DNA from: Climacteris rufus | Lineage: Eukaryota; Chordata; Aves; Passeriformes; Climacteridae | Assembly: GCA_013398175.1 (NCBI GenBank) | Contig: VZRZ01008717.1 | Span: 595,486 to 659,485, forward strand | Direction: 5' to 3' | Length of the DNA stretch: 64,000 nt | Shown here: positions 36,725 through 47,885 of the stretch, piece by piece | Layout of the letters: each line of letters opens with the position of its first letter | How positions within the stretch are numbered: position 1 is the stretch's first letter | The notes under the pieces: generated by a model | What the model was told of the DNA's origin: nothing | Database searches by the model: none | Seen by the model: only the letters and a program-made list of their open reading frames with translations | Made by a program: the position numbers and the translations under genes

Positions 36725-36945
36725 TGGAAGCATATTAGGAATGAATTCTTCCCTGTGAGAGTGGCGGGGCACTGGCAGAGGTTGCCCAGAGAAATTGTGG
36801 GTGCCCCATCTCTGCAAGTGTCCAAGGCCAGGTTGGAAGGGGCTTTGAGCCTGTAGAAAATCTTCTTGCCCATGGCAGGGGGTTGGAGTGAGATGATTTT
36901 TAAGGTCCCTTCCAACACAAACCATTCTATGATTTTATGATTCCT
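36725..36945 (+). repeat. CR1 LINE 3' end, sense
   Basis: The blocks are 'ttccctgtgagagtggcggg', 'aggttggaaggggctttgag' and 'aaggtcccttccaacacaaa', with the tail 'attctatgattttatgatt'. Confidence 0.92.
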
Positions 36946-39684
36946 GCAGAGAAGCCGAAGGGTTTAGTGATTCACAGAGTCATTTCTATGGAAGGCTCTT
37001 CAGGTTAGGGTTAGGTTGCTTTAGGGAGAGCTTTCCAGCTGCTGGAGTCCTGTGTGTGTAGAGAAGTGTGGAAACAAGCAGACAACACTGCTCCTGCTAC
37101 AGAACTGCCCTTCAGAAACTCCCTTCACAAAGCAGAGTTGTCTTTCATCGCCAACATGGTTGGCAAGAGGTGGAGAAAGGGTGAACCAAGCTCCTGTTTT
37201 CCCTGGATTTGTTGTCTGCAACACCAAATGGGTGCTGAGAGCTTCTTTCCATCCAAAGAAACAGAGGGATGCTCAACATGACAAATCATGGCTGGACCTC
37301 CTCTTTGGCAATTCTTTTTCACCTCAGGACAGGGGCTGGATGTCTTCATCCTCTGCCACCTCCTCCAGAGCGCAGCTGTGAACCCAGGTTCTCCCTGGTG
37401 CTTTTTTGTCACGTTACTCTGGGAGTTCAGTGGCAGAGCTGTTAGTGGGGATTCGAAGCTCCCGGCAACGATTGCAGGAGGCAGATTAGCTCTTTGCACA
37501 TCCATATGCATGAAACACCAGAAATAGAAAGGTTATTCTTGGATTTCCTCTCAGCCATCTAGTAAACAGTCTCTGGCAGGCAACAGAGAAAGAAAACTAT
37601 ACAGAGGAGAGACGAAGGAGTGTAAATTAAGATTTTATTCACATTCAATTATTGATAATAGAGCGTCTTAAAATGTTGGTGATTGGTTTATAATTGCGGT
37701 TTCTCCAGGAGATTTTTACGGTATTGGCTTCCCTGGAAATGTCAAATTCTCTGTTGATTTCCATCCGTGTAACCTCAAAGGCAAGATTCCACGCCTGGAT
37801 TTGCTAAGCTTTTTGAAGATGAAAGGCCTGAGAAAAGGCTAAAAAAAATTACAGTCAGCAATATGGTGATACAAAGGAAAGGGATGCTGCATGAACTGGC
37901 CATATCTCCAAGGCTTGTGCTGCAAGGGAACAAATTTCTCCTCTTCGAGGAAAACAAGGGCTAATGGCCTTGACAGACTGACAAGCTGTGCTGGATCTTT
38001 CTGCAGCAGCTTGAGAAATCATATCCCTGTGCTTAGCTCGTCATGTCTTCATGGAGATTTTTGTTTTTCCCTACAAGGAAGGGAAAACCTGCAGCAGAGG
38101 TTGCAGGAGCAAATATGTGCCTGCCCATCACTTGGCCAAGTTCATTTGAGGCAATGGGTTCATACTGGTCGAGCTGAGATGTGTGTATTTCTGTTGCCTT
38201 CTCCTCCTCTCTTCTTCCCTTTTATATCAAAGCTGCTCACCTGAGAAAAAAAAAAAAAAACAACACCCAGAAAATGTATCTTTGTGGTGTAAAATTGGAA
38301 AACAGTTTTCCCTCTCCTCTTTACAAGGAAGAACTGTGCTGGTTCAAGACAAAATCAAAAAGATAATGTGAACAGTGTCAAGTTTGATATTAACCAAGAA
38401 AAAAAAGGTTCTAAAATAACAATCTCTTAAAATCCATTCCAGAAAGCAACCCCTGTTTGTAACTGTTTCATGCAAGTTTCTAAGCTGGTGATTAGGAACA
38501 ACCTATTTAGGATTCCTGTAAAATGCAAAAATTACTGGACATTATCATATTGAGCTGTGTTATTTGTGCTGAACTGTCACCCAGAATCCACTTATAAGTA
38601 GAATACTGAGGGATTTGGTGTCAAATGCAAATCTGGAACAAAAAAAAAGACAGTTCCTATCTCAGAGAACACACGGTCTTGCTTTTATTCACAAACCCTG
38701 ATAACGTCGGGTGGTGCCAGTAGATGAATCGAGAGCAATCCGATAAAATCATGATAAAAGCCACTCTGTGCATGAGAGCTCTGTGTTGAAAGATGCTGGT
38801 GGTTGAAAAAAGAGAAAAAGAGAAAGGTTCATTGACCATAAAGCCCAAGTCCATGTTTCCTCATATAACTCAAAGCAAATAAATTCGAGATTATAAACCT
38901 CCCCCTCCCCCAAATGCCCGAAGCCATTTTTTTTGTCCAGAGTCACTTTAAAAATCTATTTGCTCTCCCTTCTCGTCGGGAGCCACTGGAGTTTCTTCCC
39001 ATCATTTACTTCTCGAGTCCATTGATTCACAGTTTTCCACTCACAGATGGGGGGGAAAACTGGCTGAGTTAAACAGAGCGGCACCAATTTGCACCACTGA
39101 GAGATTTGGCCTTGCTGAGTTAAAACAAAGACGAGCTTGTCAGCTTTCCAGTCCATCTCCCTGGCACTCTGGGATTGTTCTTCATAATGCATTTGCCAGT
39201 ACTTCCCCCAGTTTAATTTTAAATGGCTTAAGCTCCCTGCATTTCCCTTGTGAGGTTTCCCCACCGAGTAGGAGAGCTCACCATTATAAAATTCTTTCTA
39301 ATCCAGGAGGTTTGTTTCTTTTTTTTTTTTCCCCTGTCTGCTGGTAGTTATATGCTCTTGGACAACTGTGCCCTTATGTTTGCAGCCCTTTCCCAGCCCC
39401 TGGCAGCCGTGGTTTCACCCGGCTCTCACAGCTTAACTCTTGCACTCAGCTCTGCTTTGCTGGAAGGGGCACCATCCAAATTGCTTTCCTCAGATTTCAT
39501 TTCCATGGCCCGGCTGCCAGGGACGTGGTGCTTTGCAAACCTTTTGAGCTGACATTAGTGCACTGTTTACTAACTACTCTGTCCCCCGCTCCCAGCCTCA
39601 AAGGATCGTGGCAATAGTTTGGATCTTTTGGAAATTAAATATATCTCGCTGAAGCCAAGAAAACACCAGGATGGGATGTGGACT

Positions 39685-39790
39685 CAAACTTATAGTGGAA
39701 AGTGTCTCTGCTCATTTTTGGTGGGGGTTATAACTAAATGATCTTTAAGGTCCCTCCCCACCCACACAATTCTGTAATTCTGTGATTCTT
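39685..39790 (+). repeat. Short CR1 LINE 3' end, sense
   Basis: Only the last ~100 bases remain: 'gtggaaagtgtctctgctca', 'aaatgatctttaaggtccct' and the terminus 'attctgtaattctgtgatt'. Confidence 0.85.
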
Positions 39791-40069
39791 CAGATAAGTG
39801 GTAACCATGGGATAATCACAGAGCTCATGCTTAAGAGCAGCCAATTTCCAGGTAGTACTGAAATTTAAAGCAATGCTTTGGTCCTTTGCTAGGTCAAAGC
39901 TTGTGAAGGAGCCTACCCCCTTCTAAAATGTATTTTCATTTCCAGATCTCCATGACTTTGCCTTCCAGAGCCTGGTTTGGAAGCATCTCCCTGCGCCTTC
40001 TGCTCTCCTCCCCACTGCTCTCTCTGCCTGCCGCTCCTCTCACGTGTCCTCCTTTCCTCCTCTCTCCAG

Positions 40070-40220
40070 GTGATCTGCACGCTGGTGGCGGCTTTCTTGC
40101 ACTTCTTCTTCCTCTCCTCTTTCTGCTGGGTGCTGACTGAGGCCTGGCAGTCCTACATGGCCGTGACGGGCCGGTTACGGAACCGCATCATCCGCAAGCG
40201 CTTCTTGTGTCTTGGATGGG
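40070..40220 (+). CDS. ADGRB1: ADGRB1 exon: TM3 and intracellular loop 2
   Basis: Fifty codons plus one base. V-I-C-T-L-V-A-A-F-L-H-F-F-F opens TM3, followed by L-S-S-F-C-W-V-L-T-E-A-W-Q-S-Y, the helix 3 block shared by the BAI group. The basic loop 2 (G-R-L-R-N-R-I-I-R-K-R-F) then leads into L-C-L-G-W at the start of TM4. The Cys of V-I-C is the conserved TM3 cysteine expected to pair with Cys in extracellular loop 2, encoded at the 44868/52106 junction. Compared with the human protein I remember, there are conservative changes (V-V-C to V-I-C; G-H-L-R-N-R-L to G-R-L-R-N-R-I). Acceptor 'tctctccag', donor GTGAGG at 40221, phase 1. Confidence 0.97.
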
Positions 40221-40544
40221 GTGAGGATCCGGGGGCTGCGGAGCAGAGAAGGTTCCAGGCTACAGGAGGGACTGATGCTCCTCAGGAAGCTTGGCAGAGG
40301 GTGCTTGCAACCCTTTCAGGGGTTTCAGGAAGGGCTGAAGTGGGTAAAAGTAGCTCAATCAAGAGCCATAAGTTCTGCCTGCTGCCCAGTGCACCTGAAG
40401 GTCGCACAAAATAGAGGAGTCGAGTTGAGGTTAAAAGGGTGTGCTGAGGGTGGTTTCTCCTGGAGCTGGGTCTGTTTCTTGCTTTCTACTTTTCTCTCTG
40501 TCTGTCTCCCTGTGTGTTGGATGTGTTCCATGGGTACATGATAC

Positions 40545-41141
40545 AAACCAAGAGCATTCTGGCTTGTGTCAGCAACAGTGTGGCCAGCAGGACCAGGGCA
40601 GGGGTCGTCCCCCTGTGCTGGGCACTGCTGAGGCCACACCTTGAACCTTGGGGTCAGTTTTGGACCCTTCACAAGAAAGACATTGAGGTGCTGGAGAATG
40701 TCCAGAGAAGGGCAAAGGAGCTGGGGAGGGGTCTGAAGCACCAGGAGTAACTGAGGGAGCTGGGGGGGCTGGAGAAAAGGAGGCTAAGGGGGGACCTTCT
40801 CACTCTCTACCACTCCCTGAAAGGGAGGATGGAGCCAGGTGGGGGTCAGGCTCTGCTCCGAGGTAAAAGTAATAGAGCAAGAGGAAACAGCTCCAGTTGT
40901 ACCAGCAGAGGTTTAGATTGGATATCAGGGAAAATTTCATCCCTGAAAGGATGGCCAAGCATTGGAACAGGCTGCCCAAGGAAGCGGTGGAATCACAGTC
41001 CCTGGAAGCTTTCAAAAAACCACGTAGATATGACATTTAGGGACATGGTCTTGTGGACCTGGTAGTGCTGGGTTACTGGTCAGGCTTGATGATCTTAGAG
41101 GTCTTTTCAACCTTCATGATTTTATGATTCTAAGATTCTAT
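40545..41141 (+). repeat. CR1 LINE fragment, sense, about 600 bp
   Basis: It includes the upstream blocks 'gtgtggccagcaggaccagg' and 'gctgaggccacaccttgaac', which represent the end of ORF2 and the region after it. The shared 3' part follows ('ggaacaggctgcccaaggaa', 'gtcaggcttgatgatcttag'), then the tail 'attttatgattctaagattc'. Confidence 0.93.
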
Positions 41142-42423
41142 AGTGCAACCTGGAGTGAAGCAAACTCTGAAATCCTGTCTCCATGGCAGCAGTGCCTTTT
41201 GGAGACAAATAAACTGCGAGACTGCTGCAGATGCTTGTAACTAATTTTTCTCCTTCTGCCTCTGCCGTATGTTTAATTTATTAGCCTTAAATGATGCATT
41301 CTGTAGTAGAAAACAAATACAAACCCATAAACCTGGGTTTTCAAAGCAATCACAAGGGTGTGTTTGAAAGGAGCAACGGCACAAAAAGTTGCTGAGAAGT
41401 GAGGAGGCAAAGGAAAGAAAGGAGAGGAAAAGTGTTGTGTGTCTGAGCTCTATTAATGTCTCGTTTTACTACTGCAGTCTCACAATTCACCCCAGGCAAG
41501 AGATTTCTGGTGCTTACCAAGCACCCTGATGTGATTTATTCTGGCACATCAAGAGCCGTCCTCGTTCCAGCACCTGCATCCCTTGAAGTTTTCCCTCCTA
41601 AGCGTTTGCTTACAATAGAAAATAAATTGTGTTATTAAAATCCAGTGTTTGTGTGTAGCAGGAGCAGAACCACATACCTGCAGAGCACAGGCTGCATGAG
41701 CCTGGGTGTGCTCATGCATATGTTTATACCTCCTTTGTGACTCCAGGAACATCAGGGATATCAAATGCAACGGGCTAATAGCTTTTCTAGGTAATAAAAA
41801 GGGATTTTTTCCTGATTTGTAAAAGCTGGGACAGATGGACGTGTTAGCCAAGGGAATTTTGGATGAGCAACATTCACATTTGTAGTCTGTACAGATTAAA
41901 AAAAAAAAAAAATCACCCTACATGTGTAGAAGCATAATTTGCACTGCTAGTAAAATGTAGTCAGCTCTGAGCTAGGATGCACTGCTGATAAATGATGCAT
42001 AATAACCATTTGGAGTAGGTTAGGACAAGAAATGAAGAACACTCTCGCCTATTAAGGCAGCAAGGGAATTTTGGGTATTTAGCATCCTGCTAGACTTCAG
42101 CTGTAGAGCTGGGATTAATGGCACTTGTAAGAGGAAAGAAGCCGAAAATATGTTTTAAAGAGCATAATCTGAAATAATTAGCACAATTCACTCTGTCATG
42201 GGCTGATTCTCCCCCTTTCCCCTCTTTGCACATTAGCATTTCTCTAAGCCCTTGTTCAAGACGTCTTTGCCAAGTTCTCAGCTGCTCTCAGCTGTAGCTC
42301 TTTGAAGCTGCAGAGAATTTCAGCAGCAGAGAGGATTATTGTCTGTTTCTTTGGTCTCCTCTTGGATGTGCAACTTTGCAATTTTAAGATTATCCTTATT
42401 AATAATTATTATTAATAATGATT

Positions 42424-42540
42424 GTCCATGTTTGGACAGTGCTCTCAGGCACATGGGGTGATTCTTTGGATGACCCTCTGTAGGGTCAGGAGTTGGAATT
42501 GGTGGGTCCCTTCCAACTCAGGATATTCTGTGACTCTGAT
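42424..42540 (+). repeat. CR1 LINE 3' end, sense
   Basis: This is a short terminus with 'tttggacagtgctctcaggc', 'ggtcaggagttggaattggt', 'cccttccaactcaggatatt' and 'ctgtgactctgat'. Confidence 0.88.
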
Positions 42541-43454
42541 TTAGAACAGACAGATAAATTGTTCTCTGCAAACAATTCAGTCATCATATTTAACCCCAAT
42601 AAAGAAGAAATATTTTTGCCAGTATTTTTATGACCCTGTTATAGTTTCCACAACTGGATTTTTAATGCTGCCATAGCTCAGGCTCTGAGTGGGTCTTCAG
42701 CTGTTTATAACAATAATAGCTCTTGGTACTTATTAGCAAACATCTTTTCTAGTGGAACATGATTAACACATGGCCTGATTCTCCTCTGACCTGGAAGTGC
42801 AGAACTCTTTGAAAGAGGTTTTGGATGTATTTATTCGGAATTGTGAATGTTAAATTCATTTTCTGCAGAAAGCCCCCAAAGCCTTGCCAGTGAGTGCCAG
42901 TACCACACAAGCTATAGGGAACAGGCCAATTAGGAGTAAATTTCTAGGAAACAACAAAAAAAAAAATTAATTTTTTTTGTGGGGTTTTCTCAATCTAATT
43001 CCATCTAACTTTGCTTAGACCATTGACAGCTCTCCCAAGGCTGCACCTCTCATTATGATGCTCTTGGGCTTAACTACCACGATGTAGCTACCACCTGTAG
43101 TAGCTGCTGCTTGTACAGACCCATTTCCAGCCCAAACTGAGGCTTTTACCCAGCCTTGGAATGAGCCAGTCCCTGGAGCTGACAAGTTCACAGCCTGACT
43201 CTGGATTTCTGCATAATTATCACGTTGGAGAGAAGCACTCTGTGAAGAACAAGTTGCTATTTTTGGTAGAGTCTTTGCCAAATTTCCTCTTTCACAGGGT
43301 CTCTTGCACCAAGCTGAATTCCTGAAAATGTCCTTTCACATGTGGTTTCTTCCCATGGGATGCCATATTGGTGGCACCATCGGGAATGCAGCACCCAGGA
43401 TAGGTCCAGATAAGGTGTGAAGGAGGCTCAGCAGGAGGAGCAAGAGTCGATTAA

Positions 43455-43552
43455 GAAAGGAAAGGAAAGGAAAGGAAAGGAAAGGAAAGGAAAGGAAAGG
43501 AAAGGAAAGGAAAGGAAAGGAAAGGAAAGGAAAGGAAAGGAAAGGAAAGGAA
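43455..43552. repeat. GGAAA pentanucleotide microsatellite
   Basis: Around nineteen uninterrupted copies of the 5-base unit run directly into the assembly gap. The true array is longer than shown, because AGGAGAAGGG-type purine sequence resumes after the gap at 43734. Confidence 0.97.
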
Positions 43553-43733
43553 NNNNNNNNNNNNNNNNNNNNNNNNNNNNNNNNNNNNNNNNNNNNNNNN
43601 NNNNNNNNNNNNNNNNNNNNNNNNNNNNNNNNNNNNNNNNNNNNNNNNNNNNNNNNNNNNNNNNNNNNNNNNNNNNNNNNNNNNNNNNNNNNNNNNNNNN
43701 NNNNNNNNNNNNNNNNNNNNNNNNNNNNNNNNN
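43553..43733. other. Assembly gap (181 N)
   Basis: These are undetermined bases inside the pentanucleotide array. The gap length may be an estimate. It lies in the intron between the TM3 and TM4 exons. Confidence 0.98.
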
Positions 43734-43869
43734 AGGAGAAGGGATAAAGGAAAGGAAATTCATAAGAGACACCTTTTAAACCCATTGCCTGTTGGGTTTG
43801 GACTGATGAAATGTGAGCTGTGCTTGGAAATCTCATATGGGAAGAGAAGCACTTCCCTGTAGGATAACT

Positions 43870-44560
43870 CTCAAATGCTCCACATTCCAGCCAGGCTGGC
43901 CCTGTGGCTCCCAGCTGCTGCAGAGCCTCACTGTTAATCAGTCTTGGGATGATCTGTATGGCTGAGGGACCACCTTGCCAGAGGATTATTGTTTGGAAGC
44001 TGTCTGCACATCCCTTGGATCTCCTGCAGTCACCTGCCGTGACCTCTGCAGCTCACGAATTAGGGCCTTGTCAAGGAGCACTAATCCAAGCTGGCTACTG
44101 ATCCTGCTGATTCTTGATGGGATTTTCCCATCTTTAGCATTGAGACAGCGTAATTCCTCGTGCCACAAGGAGGAGGGCTATAAAAAGCCACATAGAGACC
44201 TCCAGAGATCGAGAACCAGATGTTGTGAGCGGATATCCAGACATTTCTTTAGGGCAAAGGGAGAGCTGGACTCTGAACCTCCATAGATCCTAGAAGAGAT
44301 CTGAAACTCTTTCTCATTGTTGTTCAGAGGACCCTGCTCTATTACAGATCCTGGGGGACTGTTTGGAAGAGGGGAACTCAGTTTTAGTTTCCTTTTCTGG
44401 CTCATTTGGGGCAACATTTAAACTTGGGTTGGTCATTCTACATCAAGTGCAAACAAAGCTCTTTGGGTTCTTTGGGTTGGGCTGTGGCTGAATATTCCAA
44501 TTTCATGGACACCCTGTGTACCTAAGAATAAAAGAAATCAATTTTATGCATCTGAATCTA
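43870..44560 (+). mobile_element. Possible LTR-like sequence, sense (weak)
   Basis: A TATA-type box 'ggctataaaaagcc' lies at about 44177-44190, and 'agaataaaagaaatc' with a polyadenylation hexamer at about 44525-44540. The spacing of about 350 bases is that of an LTR. No terminal repeats, target-site duplication or internal viral sequence were found, and both signals are common in AT-rich introns. I rate this as a suggestion only. Confidence 0.2.
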
Positions 44561-44798
44561 CTGTGAGATTCCCACAGCAGGTGTGGGAGCTGATTACACC
44601 TCGTGGTATTTATTTAATTAACAGAGGCAATGAGGGTTCCTGCTTTTGGCTCTGAGGCGTCTGAATTCAGTTTCTGCCACAGACCCAGGCTGGGACAGAC
44701 GGAGCTGGAATAACTCTGGGAAGAATGGGGAATATTGAGTGGGAGAAGGGCTGCACATGTGATGAAATGACCCATTTCCTCTTGTTCCATTTCCACAG

Positions 44799-44868
44799 GG
44801 CTCCCTGCCTTGGTGGTTGCCATTTCCGTGGGATTTACTAAAGCCAAGGGGTACGGCACCGTGAACTA
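44799..44868 (+). CDS. ADGRB1: ADGRB1 exon: TM4
   Basis: The exon is 70 bp: two bases finishing a Gly codon, 22 codons, and two bases of the next Tyr codon. L-P-A-L-V-V-A-I-S-V-G-F-T is the TM4 core following G-W-G. It continues K-A-K-G-Y-G-T-V-N into extracellular loop 2. As I recall, the human BAI1 equivalent ends S-T-M-N; here it is G-T-V-N, with Gly-Thr as in BAI2 and BAI3. Acceptor 'ttccacag', donor GTGAGT at 44869, phase 2. Confidence 0.96.
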
Positions 44869-46994
44869 GTGAGTAAAGGAGCTTTTCTTCCTTTTTCTTC
44901 CCTGTTTTATTCTCCATCATTTCTGTCAAAACCCACAGGAGGCAGAGTGGGAGCTACATTGTCATGTGCTGCCCATGGCAGAGGGAAGCAGGGATGATCA
45001 AGAACCATTCCTGCCTCCCTGCCTCCTCAATCCATCACCTGGCCAAGCTGGATCATTTAATTCCTTTAAAAACAAGTTAATTGTGACTACTTGGATTTAA
45101 CTGTTGTATATGTGACATCACTTTGATCTAAATACCTCTTACTTAGAGATTTTTTAATGTATTTTTCAAGTGAAAAAGTGGAATATTTAAATTTTACGAT
45201 GTTTAAAAATTAAAAGCAGCTTTTTTTGTTTATCTGTTTAATGGTTTGCTTGATTGGTCCTGTCTTTTCAAAAGAGTTCAGTTTTAGGAAGCAGAATGAC
45301 TTTTTCAAACCAAGGTTTTGGCAGCAGCCTGTGTTTGCCTGTTTCCTAAATTCCACAGGTTTTGTCTTTAGGAAGCTTTTATGTGCATATAATGGGGGGA
45401 GGAAAGCAAGGGAGAAGTAATGGAATAAGACTGTGCAGAGGTAAAAAATGTATTAAGGCAAGGCTGGGCTCACTCAGAGCTGAGCATTAGTACATCTTCA
45501 AATGAAAAAAAAAAAAAAAAAAAAAAAAAGGTAGTATTTTTTCACTCTGTTGGGAAAAAGCTCAGAAATTTTATGCACAGTGACAGTTAAAGGATAATAT
45601 TTCATGTAGCAGTAAGTCAGCCTCTTCCTTACTGCATCCCATCATATCCAGAGCCTTCCTGAGCACTGGTTTGCATCCCACACGGGCAGTGTTTGGGACA
45701 TGAGCTGTTGATGTGGCCAACAGCAGATGAGGCTTTAACAGTCCCACTGAGGAGAAGTCACATGGAACCTCCTGCTCTCCCTCCATTCCCACCCCATCCT
45801 GCACACCCACGACCAAATGGTCCAGGGTTTGCATTTTAATTGCAGGGGAGAATTAAAGCAGCACAGCAGCATCTTCTGTTAGCTTCACAACCTAAATTCG
45901 TGCAGCCTAAATTACTGCACAACACAGAGGGCTTGGGAATGTGGGCTTCTCCAGTGCAAATCCAGGGACACAATTCCTGAAGCCTGGTGCCAGGCCTGTC
46001 CTGACTTGCCTGTTCCAGCTCAGGGGACTTGGCTTCAGTGTGTCCTGGTGGAGGGGCATCCAGTGCTTGTTGTGTGCCTCAGGAGAGGACAAACACACAG
46101 CCTGGTTTTCAGAAGCATCACCAAGATCCCAAATTCCCTTTTGCTTTTCTGTGGGTCAGCTGCTTCTGGCACTTTACTCCATGCACATCCACGAGAACAA
46201 GCCTCAGGGGGATGGGAGGGAGGCCCTGAATATTTCTGCTTCTTTTTTTTGTTTATGGACTGATGGGAATCTGTGCAAAAAGCTTTGTGGCTCTGTCCCC
46301 ATCAATGTTTAAGAGCCACTACAGAGTTCTTTGTGGTCAGTGTTGACCACACAAAAGTGCCTGGGCGGGGACAGGAGGAACGTTCAGGAAAGCACTCCCT
46401 GTTTTCTGCCCTGGGCCACTCTGTGCCAACATTTCCCACCCTCCAGACTGCAGCCAAGAGGGTGTCAACGTGTGACAAAACCTGCTGGGCTCCTGCTTTG
46501 CTCTCACGTTGGCACAGGGCGAGGTGGCCAAGAGGCTGGGCTGACTTTCCAGCATTCCGAAGGGTTGCCTGGTCACACCAGCTCTCCTCCTTTTGCTGCC
46601 AGTCCTGTGACTCCTTTCAGCCCTAAAGACTCTGCCTCTCCTTGGATCCAAGGGCTCAATGCCAGGGGATGGCAGGGGATCCTCTGCTCCCAGCCCAAGT
46701 GACACCATATCACAGCTCTGCTGTCAAGGTTCCTCTCACTAAAATTGTGGGAGGCCTTCACACCCCAGCAAGTCCAGTTTGGTGAACTGGGCTTCGATGG
46801 TTCTTGTGGGTCCTTCCCAGCTCAGCATATTCCATGGCTCTGTGGTCCTTGTTTTGTCTCCCTTCCATGCCCCTGTGTGTGGTAAAGCTGGTCAGTCCCA
46901 CCAAAGTCATGAGAAAAACAACAATTCCTCTCAAGCACAGACCCCATCAGACATCTCTAATGCTGTCATCTTTTTCTAATTCCACACTTTGGTG

Positions 46995-47325
46995 CCTTCA
47001 GTATCTAAAAGACCTACAAGGATGGAGGGAGATTTTTCACAAGGGCATGGAGTGACAGGACAAGGGGAAATGGCTTTAGGCTGAAGGAGGGTAGATTTAG
47101 ATGGGGTATTAGGAAGAAATTCTTTCCTGTGAGGGTGGTGAGGCCCTGGCACAGGTTGCCCAGAGAATCTATGGATGCCCCCCAACCCTGAAAGTGTCCA
47201 AGGCCAGGTTGAATGGGGCTTGGAGCAACCTGGGATAGTGGAAGGTGTCCTTGCTCATGGCTGGAGGATTGGACAAGATGATCTTTCATGTCCCTTCTAA
47301 CCCAAACCATTCCATGATTCTGTGA
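46995..47325 (+). repeat. CR1 LINE fragment, sense
   Basis: The blocks are 'gtgacaggacaaggggaaat', 'cctgtgagggtggtgaggcc', 'aggttgaatggggcttggag' and 'ttggacaagatgatctttca', with a terminus 'attccatgattctgtga'. Confidence 0.92.
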
Positions 47326-47659
47326 ATTCCTGCTGTTGGCCAGAGTTAAACAGAGCTCACCTGCAGTAAGTGGTGGGTTCATGAGCCCTGACACTGAAAA
47401 AAACAGTGCTGAGCATCTCTGTAATGAGAGTTACATTTGCACTTTGGTACATTTTAAAACATGAAACAAATATTGCTGTGGAGCCAGCCAGGCAGGGTGC
47501 CCCTGCAGGCTGCAGTGCATTCACACTTAGCCCTGTTTTACTGCTCAGAAAGACTTAAAAGCTCTGTTACACTGATGTGTGGGGAGGCCCTTGGTTTTAC
47601 CTCTACTCTAGAGCGAGGTCAGCACTGCACAGCAGCAATTTCAGAGCTGAACTCCAAAA

Positions 47660-47885
47660 CTTGAAGTTTAACTTGGATATTAGGAAAAAATTCCTCCCTG
47701 TGACGGTGGTGAGGAACTGACACAGGTTGCTCAGAAAAGCTGTGGCTGCCTTTGGAAGTGTTCCAGGCCAGGTTGGATGGGGCTTGGAGCAACCTGGGAT
47801 AGTAGAAGGTGTTCCAGCCCACGGCAGGGGCTTGGAACGAGATGATCTTGAAGGTCCTTCCAGCCCAGGCCATCCTATGAGTGAT
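47660..47885 (+). repeat. CR1 LINE 3' end, sense
   Basis: It reads 'acttggatattaggaaaaaa', then 'aggttggatggggcttggag', 'gtagaaggtgttccagccca' and 'gatgatcttgaaggtccttc', with a shortened end at 'catcctatgagtg'. It lies 335 bp from the preceding copy in the same orientation. Confidence 0.9.

Larger units (their letters stand above)
35467..40069 (+). other. ADGRB1: ADGRB1 intron, 4.6 kb, between TM2 and TM3 exons
   Basis: Contains a 16-bp tandem duplication at 36226-36254, a CR1 3' end at 36725-36945, A-runs near 38245 and 38400, and a short CR1 3' end at 39685-39790. The rest (35470-36220, 36950-39680, 39795-40000) shows nothing nameable. The acceptor region at 39990-40069 is a long CT-rich tract ending 'tctctccag'. 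Confidence 0.9.
40221..44798 (+). other. ADGRB1: ADGRB1 intron, 4.6 kb, within TM4
   Basis: Holds a long CR1 3' region (40545-41141), a short CR1 end (42424-42540), a GGAAA pentanucleotide repeat with an assembly gap (43455-43733), and an LTR-like stretch (about 43870-44560, low confidence). From 41150 to 42420 and from 42545 to 43450 there is AT-rich DNA with A-runs and nothing nameable. Confidence 0.9.
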
